Shown piece by piece: positions 31,170-44,500 of a stretch of 64,000 nucleotides of DNA. A program made the translations under genes and the position numbers. Location of the stretch: assembly GCF_902167145.1 (NCBI RefSeq), contig NC_050098.1:14094501-14158500 (forward strand). The letters run 5' to 3'. Position 1 is the stretch's first letter; each line of letters starts with the position of its first letter. Source of the stretch: Zea mays. Its lineage: Eukaryota > Streptophyta > Magnoliopsida > Poales > Poaceae. Under the pieces are notes generated by a model, which saw only the letters and a list, made by a program, of their open reading frames with translations, ran no database searches and was not told where the DNA came from.

Positions 31170-32040
31170 TCCATATTTGCAAAGTGTAGTATGCGGGTAT
31201 CCCTATGGACGTCAAAGCCTGTCCACTTTAAAACAAAGACACAAAAAATTCTAGACGAACAAGATATGATACAGGTCTTCGTCGCCATTGTCAACTTAGT
31301 GCTGACGTATTATCCAGACAAGAAATCGTCATTTTAGTTTCTTGAGATACAACCTCATGCCAACTTCAAGGATGTGTTATGGTTTTCTTGTCCCTGGCCT
31401 TTCAGGTGTGCATCTAAAAAGCTCCTCATGATCTCCGTCAAGGATCACTAAGAACCCAGTTTACTGGTTCAAAGTGCAGAGATGCTGCAAAGAACACTGT
31501 AAAGATCGTTGCGGCAATCCTTGAGAACCAATGGATACAGATGATGAATCTTGCAGTAACTAACTGAATTAGTTGAACTGAGATCCTCAAACCATTCATA
31601 CGGGGCACCATTACCAATGTTCTCATATGCCTCTCAGCAAGCTGGCTCTGGAAGGTGGAGCTATACTGCCCCGTCATAGCCATGGGCATCGAGGAACTTG
31701 CAGAAGTATCACAGGATGAGCAAGTTGAATGTGTGATTCAACTAGCCTACAGAACATCAAGAAAGGATAGCTGGATTAATGTCGAGGTGAAAGTCGAAAA
31801 CATAAGGTCAGTTATTTCAACATATAAGAACCAATTTTTCATATTACATGAACTAGAATCAAGTTCCATCTTGAAGTAGAAATAACTTGGTTTTTTAGCA
31901 CAATGGCCAAAGAATGGTTTTATTTTAGTGGTAACCTGTAAGGAAATGTACTTATATTTTAAACTAGAGATTTTCAAGAGGCAGGAAATGTACTTTTTTA
32001 ATTCAAAAGCTTATATTTTAATATAAAAAAATAATCTGAT
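31170..32040. other. Unassigned stretch, possible exon remnant
   Basis: One plus-strand frame (about 31655-31806) reads M-G-I-E-E-L-A-E-V-S-Q-D-E-Q-V-E and stops short of a GT donor-like site (AAG|GTCAG at 31807). It looks exon-like, but I do not recognise a family. The remainder shows nothing. Confidence 0.35.
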
Positions 32041-32330
32041 TTGTTGTAGACCCGTTAATTTGAACTCGAACCTGTTAAGTGGCGTTTCCCGGCGAAAAAT
32101 GACCGAAAACCAGTTGAGAAGCGGTTGTTTTCACCGAGAAAAACGGAAAACGGTATTTTAAATTTGAAAAATACAAACCACTCGGGATTAACGGTTTTTG
32201 GGCGGATTTCGTTCTCGCTGTTGAGCGAGAAATATGTTGAAAACGGGACGGTGAACCTTGCACGCAAGAGTATATTCGACGTAAATAAAATATATGTGAT
32301 AGAAATATGCAACAACGTATAAAACAAAAT
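32041..32330. mobile_element. Possible degraded DNA-transposon sequence
   Basis: A stretch rich in CCGAAAA/AACGG words (for example GGGCGGATTTCGTT) resembles the sub-terminal sequence of plant hAT-type elements. No clear terminal inverted repeats or duplication were found. Confidence 0.25.
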
Positions 32331-32608
32331 CGCATATCCATTAGCAAGCAGAATTTGGTGTGGATGTATGTCAAAGCTATTTTTCTTTGTCCTTGATACT
32401 ATATATATACTGTATTCGTTTTGTTTGTTTTTACCAAAACCATGGATATTCCGAGACATTGAAACTCACAGGCATCGAAATCTGAAACACCCCACAGTTA
32501 AATGCTAAAACTAACCGGAGAAAAAAAAACGGAGTAACGCGCTGGATTATTATTACCATGCAGTTTCTTCAAGGTTTCAATTCTAGCAAACGGTCAGATA
32601 TCATATCT

Positions 32609-32617
32609 CCATAAATA
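32609..32617 (+). promoter_or_regulatory. TATA-like motif of annexin gene
   Basis: TCCATAAATACC lies about 110 bp upstream of the annexin ATG and suits a leader of roughly 80 bp. An A/G-rich leader with AGAAAAAGAAAG repeats follows. Confidence 0.5.
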
Positions 32618-32722
32618 CCAGGGGGTGGGTGGGTGTTGCTGTGATGAACAAACGAACCAATCTAGAGAAAAAGAAAGAAAAGAAAGGAGGAGGGAGAGAT
32701 CAGGGCATAGTGAAAAAGAAAA

Positions 32723-34296
32723 ATGGCAACAATTGCTGTTCCTCGAGTTGTCCCTTCTCCTGCTGAAGATGCCGCGGCTCTCTTGAAGGCGTTCCAGGGT
32801 AAGGTCATTGTTGCTCCGCCTGATCTCTCTGACACGAGCGTAAAACGCTCAAACATTGGCCTCATCTTTCATTATTAGCTAGCTAGGTTATGTTTACGTA
32901 AACATATTCTTTTTCTTAAATAAACGGACAGACAGGGGAGCTGAAAAGCTGCATGCACGCATTCAAAACTGCAATATTGTGCTCCTTTGCACAGCCTCCA
33001 TCCCCGGTGGAAGGAACAAAACAATACATTAGAAATGACCGACTTGCGAGCTGTTTTTCACTGTGGTTCATTATATTCAGGATGGGGCACCGACGAGCAG
33101 GCGGTGATAGGCATCCTAGCCCACCGCGACGCGACGCAGAGGGAGCAGATCGCGCTGGAATACGAGCACAAGTACGGCGAGAGCCTAGTCCAGCGCCTCC
33201 AGTCCGAGCTCACCGGCGATTTTGAGGTTCCGATCACCGTGCTTTCATCATCTGGTATAATTAGTTTTTTTTTTTTGACATCGCCTGAGCTGACGAATTT
33301 GAGGGTGCAGAGAGCAGTGTACCACTGGATGCTGGGCCCCGCCGAGAGGCAGGCGGTGATGGCGAACGCCGCGACGGAGTGCCTCCAGGAGGAGTGCGCG
33401 GTGATCGTGGAGATCGCGTGCGCCAACTCGTCCGCCGAGCTCGTGGCCGTCAAGAAGGCCTACCATGCCCTGTACAGGCGCTCCCTGGAGGAAGACGTCG
33501 CCGCTCGTGCCACGGCCGGCAACCTTCGCAGCGTACGCCTGCCTGCGTTTGCGTTGCTTATTTCCCCCGGCCGGCCCTATAGGTTGGCATATATGCATGC
33601 ATGAATCATGATCCATGCATCCTCCAGCTCCTGCTCGCCCTGGTGAGCACGTACAGGTACGACGGCGCCGACAGCGTGGACATGGAGCTAGCGCGGTCGG
33701 AGGCGAAGGCCGTGCACGAGGCCGTGAGGGACGGCGGCGGCGCGGGGGGCCACGAGGAGCTCATCCGGGTCGTGGGCACCCGGAGCAAGGCGCAGCTCAG
33801 GGCCACGTTCGGCTGCTTCAAGGACGAGCACCGCCGCAGCGTCGCCAAGGCGCTGCCGCGCGGCACCGACCCCACGGGGTACCTGCGCGCGCTGCGGGCG
33901 GCGGTGAGGTGCGTCGCAGATCCCAGCAAGTACTTCGCCAAGGTGAGCGAGAGAGGAGAGGCGATCGATATGAATGTGATCATCGAATCGTCCTTGTTGA
34001 TGAACTCAACTGTAACTGTGATTGCCATTGCCATTGTAATGTGTTATATTGTCGCCTGGAAATATTGATTCTGAGCTAGATCGATTAAGCAGGTGCTGAG
34101 GAGCGCGACGCGCGAGTCCGCAGGGACCGACGAGGATAGCCTGGCCAGGGTGGTGCTGCTGCACGCGGAGAAGGACGACATGGGGGCCATCTGCGCCGCG
34201 TTCCTCAAGAGGGCCTCCTGCACCTTGGAACAGGCCGTCGCCAAGGAAACCTCGGGCGACTACAGGAGCTTCCTGCTGGCTCTTCTTGGGAGCTAA
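32723..34296 (+). CDS. Annexin (D3-like), five exons
   Basis: Exons are 32723-32798, 33081-33226, 33311-33532, 33628-33942 and 34093-34296. All introns are GT-AG, phases fit, and the joined frame gives 320 residues, the normal size of plant annexins. Four annexin repeats are present. The start M-A-T-I-A-V-P-R-V-V-P-S-P-A resembles Arabidopsis annexin D3. Repeat I keeps the type-II calcium site G26-W-G-T29 with an acidic partner near E68. In repeat IV the motif is S262-A-G-T265 instead of G-x-G-T, so that site may be weakened. Annexins bind acidic membrane phospholipids in a calcium-dependent way at the plasma membrane and endomembranes. The exons are GC-rich, unlike the flanking DNA, and no defect is seen. 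It points toward GET4, 1.2 kb away. Confidence 0.93.
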
Positions 34297-35537
34297 ACAA
34301 ACAATACACACACGTACACACATATTACTCCTACTATATAATAAGCTAGCTCTTGTCATTTCATCTTGCACCGACTGCATGTAATAAGCTCTTGTCGGGA
34401 TCTAGCCTACAGTGACTTTTTTAATAATGGGAAAAGACATGTCATTGTTGAGTGTAAACCATGCTGCATTGGTACATCAAAGAAAGTCACCGTCTGCTTT
34501 TGGTCGTCATTCCGCTGCAACAGAACCCAAAGTCCAAACCAATAACGCGTCTCTCTGAATAGTACAGGTAAACAAGATTTTTTTTTTGCTTAATTACATC
34601 TGTCAAAAACTTAATTCGTTCTGACTGATCAAGTGATCATATTGCTCAACACGGAGCTCTCTGAATAGTTTAATGCTGGACCCCGTCTGCATACCTCGCC
34701 CATTTGGACAAACCAAACACATCAGTTGGTGCCCTGGTGGTATAATGTTAAAAGTGAATTGAAATGCATGCCAAATAAACTTACTAGCATAGTTCCAATA
34801 AAAAAATATTGTATGGTTTATGTGAACATAAAAACCGTACTTCCTCCAGTCCAAAATTTTTACCTTTAAACATAGGTTCCATATTAGAACTAGTAATCTC
34901 CTATTTCCTTTCTATCATTCCCCGGCGACTCAAATGAATTACAACATTTGTCATATATATAATATAATTGAAGAGCAACAGGTTCGTTCGATTGAAATTC
35001 TTAATTGTGGCGCATTGTTCAAATGATATGCGTTTTAAGATGACATGACAAAAAAGAGAACATTTTGTGGCACACGCTTTTACCTAGCCCACTGTTTTGT
35101 TTGTCGCAAGATACAATTTGCTTCTCAAAGTTCGAAATCGTTTATTTTGTTAATCACATCATATTACACACGGGAAGAAAAACTAATATCACTGTAGGAC
35201 GGACGGATTGTATCTAAATTGCAAAAAAATCCGTGGCCCCATTAAGACACTAGCCCTGCCGCAAGCCAGCTGAGCAAGAGCAAAACAAAGCATCCCTAAT
35301 GACCAAGGATTCAATGAAGTTTACCGATAAACACCGTATATTAAAATCAATGAATATAAATAGGTTACCATTTTGATCTCTGGGTCACGCAAGATACATC
35401 TCTAAAAGTGGACAGGGCAAGGGCAACAAAGGAAAACATGTAATAGAAAACAAAATTAAGTTACACATGCTCCGTAACAATCTGAGACTAATCAACGATT
35501 TTCCAGAGTCAAGTATATATCTTCATGCAGTAAGATG
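34297..35537. other. Intergenic region between annexin and GET4 (convergent)
   Basis: AT-rich, with no ORF of note. It holds the annexin 3' UTR (AATAATGG near 34423 and AATAAGC motifs as possible poly(A) signals), a possible Stowaway-like MITE, and the 3' flank of GET4. Confidence 0.6.
34840..35213. mobile_element. Possible Stowaway/mariner-type MITE, degenerate
   Basis: The left end TACTTCCTCCAGTCCAAAA resembles the CTCCCTCCGTCCCAAAA ends of grass Stowaway elements. Near 35195-35213 the reverse complement reads TACAATCCGTCCGTCC. A TA dinucleotide flanks each end. The ends match imperfectly, so this is tentative. Confidence 0.4.
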
Positions 35538-38500
35538 CTAAATGTATGGCTTTGGACATTCTAGTTGGGCAAGCAGCCAAGCACCTTCATTGATCATGAG
35601 CTGCCGTGGCAGCAACTGTATTATTTTAGCCAATGGTTTTGATGAAAGCATCGACATAAAATTCTTTTCTCATGCATTATATCTGCATAACGTAGAGGAT
35701 AACATCAGTAAATCATGGAGTACTGGACCTCAAATCAGGCATTATCATCCACCATGGAATTTGATGTTTCAACTAGATTTTTACTGCTGGTGCCACACAC
35801 CAACTAGAAAAATTGCTAAAACCAGAACCGGCTGGTGCCTGCAGGCTGCACAATTCTGGCAAAGACAAGATAAGACTTACCCTGAACATTTCGCTGAAAA
35901 GTCCTTCTAAAGGGTTCTGGCGCTGTATATTGTAAAATTTTGCAGCTATTTCGTCCAGTAACTGCAAGATGCAACCACGCAATCTCATAAGCTGCCAAAG
36001 TTTGCAATTTTTCTAGTTTTGACATGATACTATGATAGCAAGCTAACTTTAAAAGATTCCTACAGGATCTAAAATAATCCTCTAGGCACATTATTACTAA
36101 CATTTTTTTGCAGTTTTTTAACTGTTATTCTGGTTCCTGTGAAACTCATGGCTACAGTTGTAAAAGATGCCATGTGATGCTAAACAGATATTCTTAACGA
36201 GAAATAAAATATTTGAGAAACAGCACTACCTCCTGAAACACAGCGTCACGATCTGTGCTTGTCTTATACTTCTGTCGAAGTGTCCTAAAAAGAGGATAAG
36301 CATCTCTCTCAAGCCTGTAAACAGTGTCACATGTTACAAATGCTAGAGTGCTGAAAACAAAACAAAAAAAAGCCATGACATACATCAATAACAAAAGTTG
36401 AAACAACATGAAATGCTCCAATAAGATTATTTCAAACATAAGGTGGCATCAATATGTTCAAAGTGCAGGACCAGTTTGTCATAAAGAAAATACCTAGCGA
36501 ATCTCTTAACAGTGCAGATTTTGCATATAGGGAAATGAGCGTCCCCATTGGTGAATTTTTTTTTTCTTGAGCGTGCAGGAGAGCTGCGCATCATTATATT
36601 AAGAAGAAAAAGAAGGTCCAAAGTAGACCAAATACAAGAACAAAGAGGAACACCAAACGGTGGCCAAAAAAACAGTAAATAAACTACACAACAAAGGAAC
36701 TCCCCACTAAATCGCAGGAATGGGAGCCGTTAGGAGAGAGACTCTTGGACCCTGCCATCTCCCACAGCTCCAATTCCTTCTCAACTTTCCTAATGGCCGA
36801 AGCAACATCAGAGATGAGCATCTCAAAAACGCAGCCGTTCCTGTGGTTCCAAAGTGTCCAGAACCCCAGGATGATAAGGGAATTAAGCCATTTTGCAGCA
36901 ATGCCCTGCAACTGATCAAAGGCCTTCTTCCACCAATCCATAGTGCTCCTATCGCCAGGCTGAGTGAGGCCCTGCAGGTTGACCTGCCCGAGCCATCTGT
37001 ACCAGAATTGTCTAGAAAAAACACACCCCACCAGCAAGTGATCAATATCTTCAAATTCTTGATCACAAATAGGGCAACATTCAGGGTGTGGGATGTTAAG
37101 GCCCATTAGGCCCAGGCCTACTGCCTATATATATAACCTATAGTCCTTAGGGACTAATTATCAATTGTGAACCCCAAGGTTAGTAACATGGTAACATAGG
37201 AGGTTACGATTAGGGTTTACCTAATTTTCTAGCCGCCGTTGCGGTCATCCCATCCCAGCCGCCGCCGGCGTCGCGGCCGTCCCAACCCTAGCCGCCGTCG
37301 CAGCCCTCATCTGCTCCGCCCTCTTGCGCTAGCCGTCGTCGCGGCCCTCATCTGCTTCGCCCTCCTGCGCCGTCGCGGACGCGCGCCTCCTCCTGCGTCG
37401 TCGCGGACGCGGACTCATGCGTCGTCATCTGTCTGCGAACTGCTGCGCTCGCGCCTGCGCCGTCGCGGCACCTGCTCCGCCCTCCTTCGCCGTCATCTGT
37501 CCGCGAGCGGACGCGGACAGCTGCACTCGCGCCAGTGCTCCATCTCGCCACGTGCGCCAGTGCTCCATTGGCCTGCTCGGTGTTGTCGGCCCTGCCTCCA
37601 TCAGATCTGCTCCACCGTGCTTCTGCCTTCTACAGCCCAAACCAGATCTGCTGCCCGGTGTTGTTGCTCCGTTGGCCATCCGTTTGATCTGCTCCGTCGT
37701 GCTCCTGTCTTCTGCAGCCCCGGCCAGATCTGCACCCGCTAAGTTTTTTTGGTACCATCAAGCTAGTCTTTTTCAGATAGTGTTTTATTGCTCTTCAATA
37801 TGTCGGCCAACGCTATTGCTGTCAATATTGTGCTTGATGGGCAGAACTACCCAGAATGGGCTTTTTGTGTTAAGACTGCATTAAGGGGTCACGGTTTATT
37901 ATTTCATTTAACTGATGATTCTCCAGTTCTAACAGCTGATAGAAGCAATGCTGCTGCAATCAAGACTTGGCAGATCAATGATGGCAAGGTAATGGCTGCA
38001 ATGGTCAATAGCCCTAAACCAACTATGATTATGAGTCTGTCCAAATTCACAACTGCTAAGGCCATCTAGTCACATATGAAGGATCGATTTGTTCAGGATA
38101 GCGGTGCTCTTTTACATACCCTTATACAGCAGATTCATGTCATTGAGCAACATGACATGACCATTGATGAATATTATTCCGCCTTTGATCGTCTTATGAG
38201 TGCATTGACCTCCATGGTGCCTGCTTGTACAATTGTGCCTTGCCCAGCCCATAAGTTCATTGAGAAGTTCTTTACCTACAGATTTGTTATGGGAGTTCGA
38301 CCTGAATTTGATTCTCTTCGTGCAAGGCTGCTTCACAGTTCGGATACCCTAACCATGGCTCAAGCATTGTCTGAATTGCTTGCTGAAGAGACTCGTCTGA
38401 AGTTTATGTCTTCTATTACTGGTCTGAGTTCTCACAGTGTGTTGGCTGCTGCTCAGAAGTCCAGGAATAAGGATCTCTAGCTAGATAGGGGCGACCAGCC

Positions 38501-41500
38501 GGCCTATTTATGTAATCAATGGATGAGAAATAAAGCAGGCAAGAATTAGAAGGGAGAAACCCACCTCTTGCTCGGCCGTGGGCAGAGGTCCCCGGTCGGT
38601 GTTCCTGCCCATCGATACCCCTCTTCAATCCCTCACCGATCTAGCAACCATAACACTCGGCCTCTGGATCTTGTGGAACCATCGAAATGCCTGTGTCTTT
38701 GACGGTCTTTCTCCTTGTCTAAATGTAGCCATCAAGAGGACTGAGGAGGAGAGGGATCTGTGGGTGTTAGGAGGGGCTAAAAACTTAGATCTCCTAACAG
38801 CCCCAATCATAGGCCTTTAGATCAGAGTAGTTCCTGGGTTTTTTCCTTATGGATGTCTTTTTGTTTCTTTGTTTTCGGCCGCCGTAAAGGGGGCTTTTGT
38901 GTCTCCCTGTACTGATCCGTTTTGGATCTTTTTCCCTCTCTTCTTAATGAAATCATGCGCATGTCTCTTGCGCGTTCGAGAGAAAAAAATCCTAACTGGT
39001 CATTTTGAGAAAGTTGAGTGTATTGATCTTTTCTACACCAATCTCTTGGGTACCAGCGATAACAGGGTGAGAACTATTAATCTGGAGACTTTGGGAATGC
39101 CTTCTTATGATCTGTCTGAGTTGGAAGCCCCTTTCTCTGAGCAGGAAGTTTGGGAGGTCATCAAACAACTTCCTTCAGATAAGGCACCTAGGCCTGACGG
39201 CTTCACTTGGAAGTTCTACAAGGCATGCTGGGACATAATCAAACCTGATGTCATGGCTGCCATTTCACTTGGAAGAAAGTTTGACAATTTTGGTCGTCTA
39301 AACTCAGCCTATATCACTTTGATTCCTAAAATGGATGGGGCTGAAAATGTTAAAGATTTCAGGCCCATTAGCTTGTTCCACAGTTTTGGTAAATTAGTCA
39401 CCAAAATCCTAGCATCTAGACTGTCCAAGAGGCTTCATGGGATGATATCACCTAATCAGAGTGCTTTTATAAAAGGAAGGTTCATCCAAGACAACTTTAT
39501 GCTTGTTCAACAAACCACAAGACTTCTTTATCAACAGAACAAGGCATGTCTGTTGCTAAAACTTGACATTACCAAAGCTTTTGATTTTGTATCCTGGCCC
39601 TTCTTGATTGAAGTAATGCAGCAGAAATCTCATTAGTGGTCTGTTAGCCACCTCCTCTACTCAGGTTCTGTTGAATGGCTTTCCAGAATGCCGATTTTTG
39701 GGCACTATAAGCGAGTGTGGAAAACTTGGGCGCCACCAAAATGTCGATTTTTCATTTGGCTTGTTGCTCAAAACAGATGTTGGACAGCAGATAGACTCGC
39801 CAAGAGAGGATTAAATCGTCCGAACAATTGCCCCTTATGTGACCAAGATGCTGAATCTACAAACCATCTGCTAGTCCCATGCGTCTTTGCCAGGGTTTTC
39901 TGGTATAAGGCGCTTAGAAAGTTCGGTATGCATTCCTTAGCTCCTCAGCCAGCTGTTACCTCCTTTTTAGATTGGTGGGAAAATGCCTCAGAAATAGCTA
40001 CTGGGCTCTCCAAAAAGGGTCTCAATTCCCTTATCATCTTGGGAGCTTGGTTGATCTGGCTTCATCGCGATAGATGCATTTTTGAAAATGGGTCTCCTTG
40101 CTTGTCTTTAATCCTCAAGCAGTTTGAAGACGAGAGTAGGTGGATGGCTGCTGGTGCCAAAGGATTATCTTACCTGGCAGCCCCTCTCCCTGCTATTTGA
40201 GGGTTGGAGGCATCTTTGTCTCGCCTGGTTGATGGTTGTGTTCCTACGGACCAGTTTATGTATGCTTGTTTTGCCTCCGTAAGGAGTTCTTAGTTTTTGT
40301 GTTTATTTTCTTTTGTAATTTTCTTTTGTATTTTCTGGTCTTCTAATGACCATGTACCCTCTCTTCTTAAGTTATAAAATGGTGCAATCCTCCTGCGCAC
40401 TCGAGAAAAAAATGGCTTTCCAGGATGTCATATTCTACATAAGAGAGGACTTTGTCAGGGAGATCCTCTTTCACCCATGTTGTTTATTTTAGTAATGGAT
40501 GTCCTTGGTTCCTTGTTTTCAAAGGCTGAAGAAGAGGGGCTGCTGCAACAACTTTCATGCAGGAGGAAACTTCACAGGGTCTCCATGTATGCAGACGATG
40601 TTGCTCTCTTATTGCATCCATCTCCAGCTGATACGGCCCTTTCTCTTGATAATTTAAAACTGTTCGAGGATGCATCTGGATTGCACAATAATGCACAGAA
40701 GTTAAATGTCTATCCTATAAGATGTTCTGAACAAGAATTGGCAGATGCACAGAACATGCTTCCAGGTGGTCTTTCTGATTTCCCTTGCATATATTTGGGG
40801 CTGCCTTTATCCTTGCATAAGTTGTCCAAACAGCAGTTCCAACCAATTGTTGAGAAGATTGCTGATCAGCTCCCCAATTGGAAGGCAGATCTAATGACTA
40901 GAGCTGGGAGGAGAGCGCAGGTTCAGCATGTTCTCACAAGTATGATGGTGTACCTTGCCATGGTAGTTGCTATTCCAAAATGGGGTCTAGATGCTATTGA
41001 TAAAATACGCATGGGTTTTCTTTGGAGGGTCCGGAAGAAAGCAAGAGGAGGTCACTGCCTTGTGGCCTGGGGAAGAGTTTGTCGTCCACTGCAGCTTGGT
41101 GGCCTTGGCATATCTAGTTTTCTAGAACTATGTTGGGGCCCTTGGAATAAGATGGCTCTGGTTGCAAAAGACAGATCCCATACGCCCATGGTCTAATCTC
41201 CCCATAAAAGTTCCTGGAAAAGCTAGAGCTTTCTTTACAGAGGTGGTCCTTGCTGAGGTGGGAGATGGCACAAATACAAAGTTTTGGAAGGATAAGTCTG
41301 CTTATGAATGCTCCTACTAGCACCTATTCAACAAAGTCTGCTTACGAATGGTTCTTTGTAGGGTGTGTGGCTTTCCCTCATCACAAGAGAATTTGGAAAA
41401 CTTGGGCCTTGCCAAAATGTCGTTTCTTTGTAGGGTGTGTGGCTTTCCCTCATCACAAGAGTCTGGACAGCAGATAGGCTTGCTAAAAGAGGGCTAAATC

Positions 41501-44500
41501 ATCCTGAGAAGTGCCCCCTTTGTGATCAAGAGGATGAAACTATTGATCACCTCCTTGTTACCTGTTCTTTCTCCAGTGAATTCTGGTATTTGCTGCTATG
41601 GAAATTTGGTCTGCATTCTTTGGCTCCTCAACCGGATGTTGGTTCATATCTAGACTGGTGGGAAGCGGTGGGGATATTGTTAATGGACTCACCAAAAAAG
41701 GACTTGATTCCCTTATCATCCTGGGAGCCTGGATCTTGTGGAAACATAGAAACAAATGCGTCTTTGATGGCTGCAGCCCTAGTGTTATCATGAGTCTTAG
41801 AGTTGTGGATGAGGAAAGGAAAAAATGGGAGATTGCTGGTGCCAAGGGTCTTTCCCACTTGGCAGCACCATTAGCTGAGAATCAAGAAGGGCCTTTTGGT
41901 TTCCTTTGATTGTTGCCGTTTTTTATGGATTCATTTATGTATACTTGCTACTGGCCTCCGTAAGGAGGCCTCTTGTATTGGTATTTTAAGACCACCCTCT
42001 TTTTCTGCTTAAATATATAATGGGGCACGGTTCTCCTGCGCGTTCGAGAGAGAAAAAGATACCGCCGTTCAAATATAACCCCTGTGATACTATTATATGT
42101 TTGAGAAAGCAAAGCATGATGCGGTAGCAGATCATTAAACAAACCTAAAGGTTTGATCTAAACCCAAAAAAAAACATTAACCAAAGCTCACCATGAAGTT
42201 GACAAGACAGAAGGGAAACTATTCTAATACTAAAAGAAAAGAAAGAGAAGCTGCACCTGTCCAATTGGCCTATTAACTTCCTTTACAGCCTTGTACACAT
42301 CAAAATAAAAGCAGAATTTGCCTTTGATCATAACTATTCACAAAAAAGTGTATATTATATCCAAAGTTCTTAATTAGGTCTTTTTATAAAAAAAGAGACC
42401 AGGACATCAAAGTATCAGTTGAATTATTATTAATTGTTTTAAATCAACTAATCAAGAGCAAGACATGAATCTTTGGTCAAAAGACAAAATTAGGCAATCT
42501 ATTTGCAGTTGACAATTCAAAACTATTCGTGCAAAATTGCAACACTTGCCCTGCAACAATTTGTCCAGTCTGAAAGAGAGATCATTCGTATGTTGATAAA
42601 AGATCCGGAAAGAATAACATAAACTTACGTTGGTAAAAGATACATGATGAACTGAATCAAATCTGTTTTCGGAAAATCCGAGTTAACAGATTTTAGTTGT
42701 TCCTTCATCTCATCCATAAGTAAATTTGCATCTCTCAGGTTCCCTTGAGATAGATACCTTAAGGAATTAATATTATGTTAGGAAACAGAATATCTCTACC
42801 CAACGATAATATATACTCGAATCCCACCAATGAAACTGTCTAGTTTACCTTGAAGTATGCTACTCTCTGCATTCGGTACAGGCCAAAGGGAATTCGTGGA
42901 TCACATGTCAGGATATTTAATTGAGTCGATCTAACCTAGGTAGTGTTGCTGACCATGTACAAATAATTAAAAAAAAATCAAGCAACCTAGGAAGAACTAG
43001 GTGTCATTGTAAATATAAAAAATAAGCAACCAAATTCAAGTTGGAGAGGACCCGAGTACTAGGAGTGCACACCGACAACTCCCACCAAATGAACTAGATT
43101 CAGTTTCTATTTATGGTCTAGCTAACCTCTACCCAATATCGCAAATATAACAGAAATCAGACCTTTCATGCAATGCAATGCAATACACTGAAGATCTGCA
43201 CTCATACATGGAAAGAATATCCTCCCAAAACCCCAAGAAAAGATTATGAAAGGATGTTTTACATTAGGACCCCACGTGCAATTGCAGTATCATCTTCACC
43301 AGGGTAACACTGCATATCACAACAAAAAGGATTAGAGCATCACTCTATGTAAACTTATTTGTTAAGACCAAAACCGCTACCTTGCTCATAAAGTTCACCA
43401 GCATAGAAGCAAACTTTTTTGGATCATTTCCACGAACAAAATGACTTGAAACTTTAGTCATGTCCTGCAGTCCAGGTACTAAACATTAAACCTTGGGGCG
43501 AAATCACAAAAGCGCTAAACTAGTAACAACAGTAGCGACTCATAAAAAAACTGCAGCTTCAACATAGAAGACATCCACATTCTTATGAGCCAATGAATTA
43601 TAGCAAGTTACCGTCTCTGGAGATTCTGAATATATGTATTCTGCTAACATAACGTGCAGTTCAGGAGAACCATTTCTTGATGTTCCAAACTCAGCAGACC
43701 ACCTCAAAACATAAATGACAAATTATTAGTGTCGTATGAAGACAGCACCTTGATAAGGGGGAGAACCATCACAATGTTCAGTAACAGAGTAAGCATGGAA
43801 ACAGTATCGTAATTCGTATTGCAATGTCAAAACTACAATAATTTAGCATAAGCCACATTTCAATATTTCATCTTGAAAAAACAGCATGACCAACTCTAGA
43901 AACCACAACATTATGATCAAATATAGGAAGTCTCAATAAAAAATGTGAAATCAGAGCAATATTATGGAAAATTATCATTAGCTTTTGACTTAACCAATTT
44001 GATAGTTCTGGTTTCACATATGGAATGAGAGTGAATGAGTCAGAACCATGCATGACCCTATCACTATAATCTCAATAACTCATTGATGTTATCAGCTAGG
44101 TTATGCACATAACAAGTTTGGAAACAAATTGATGCTTTAATGGCAAAATTTGTCTATTGCTACTTGCATTTGATAAAATTAGTAACCCTACCTGATGGCA
44201 GCTTTCAGGAATGATGAACAACTCTCTGCGCGCACTTTGGCAGCAGAAATAGCTTCAGACAATTTATGTCCCTCATCATCATAGTCCTCTCCAAGGAAAT
44301 GTGGAACGGTTATCCTTGGGAATGCCTCATATATCTTTCTGATACGATCTAATGTTACACAATATAGTTACTATCACAAAAATGTGATATCTATCAACTG
44401 AACTTATTGCATGCGTCAATTTACTAAAAGGGGATTGTTTTATTCAGTTCGTGCAGAACCATAGGGGGATCAATAAGACTTTCTGTATGTAAAGATAGAA

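Noticed and set aside
33248..34079. Other long frames across annexin exons 3 and 4
   Set aside because: GC-rich exon shadows on both strands; the annexin frame with conserved introns explains the region.
35773..35988. Reading GET4 exon 11 straight through to a stop in the following sequence
   Set aside because: The GTAAGT donor after AGG and loss of similarity to GET4 beyond it favour splicing, although the last exon is not proven.
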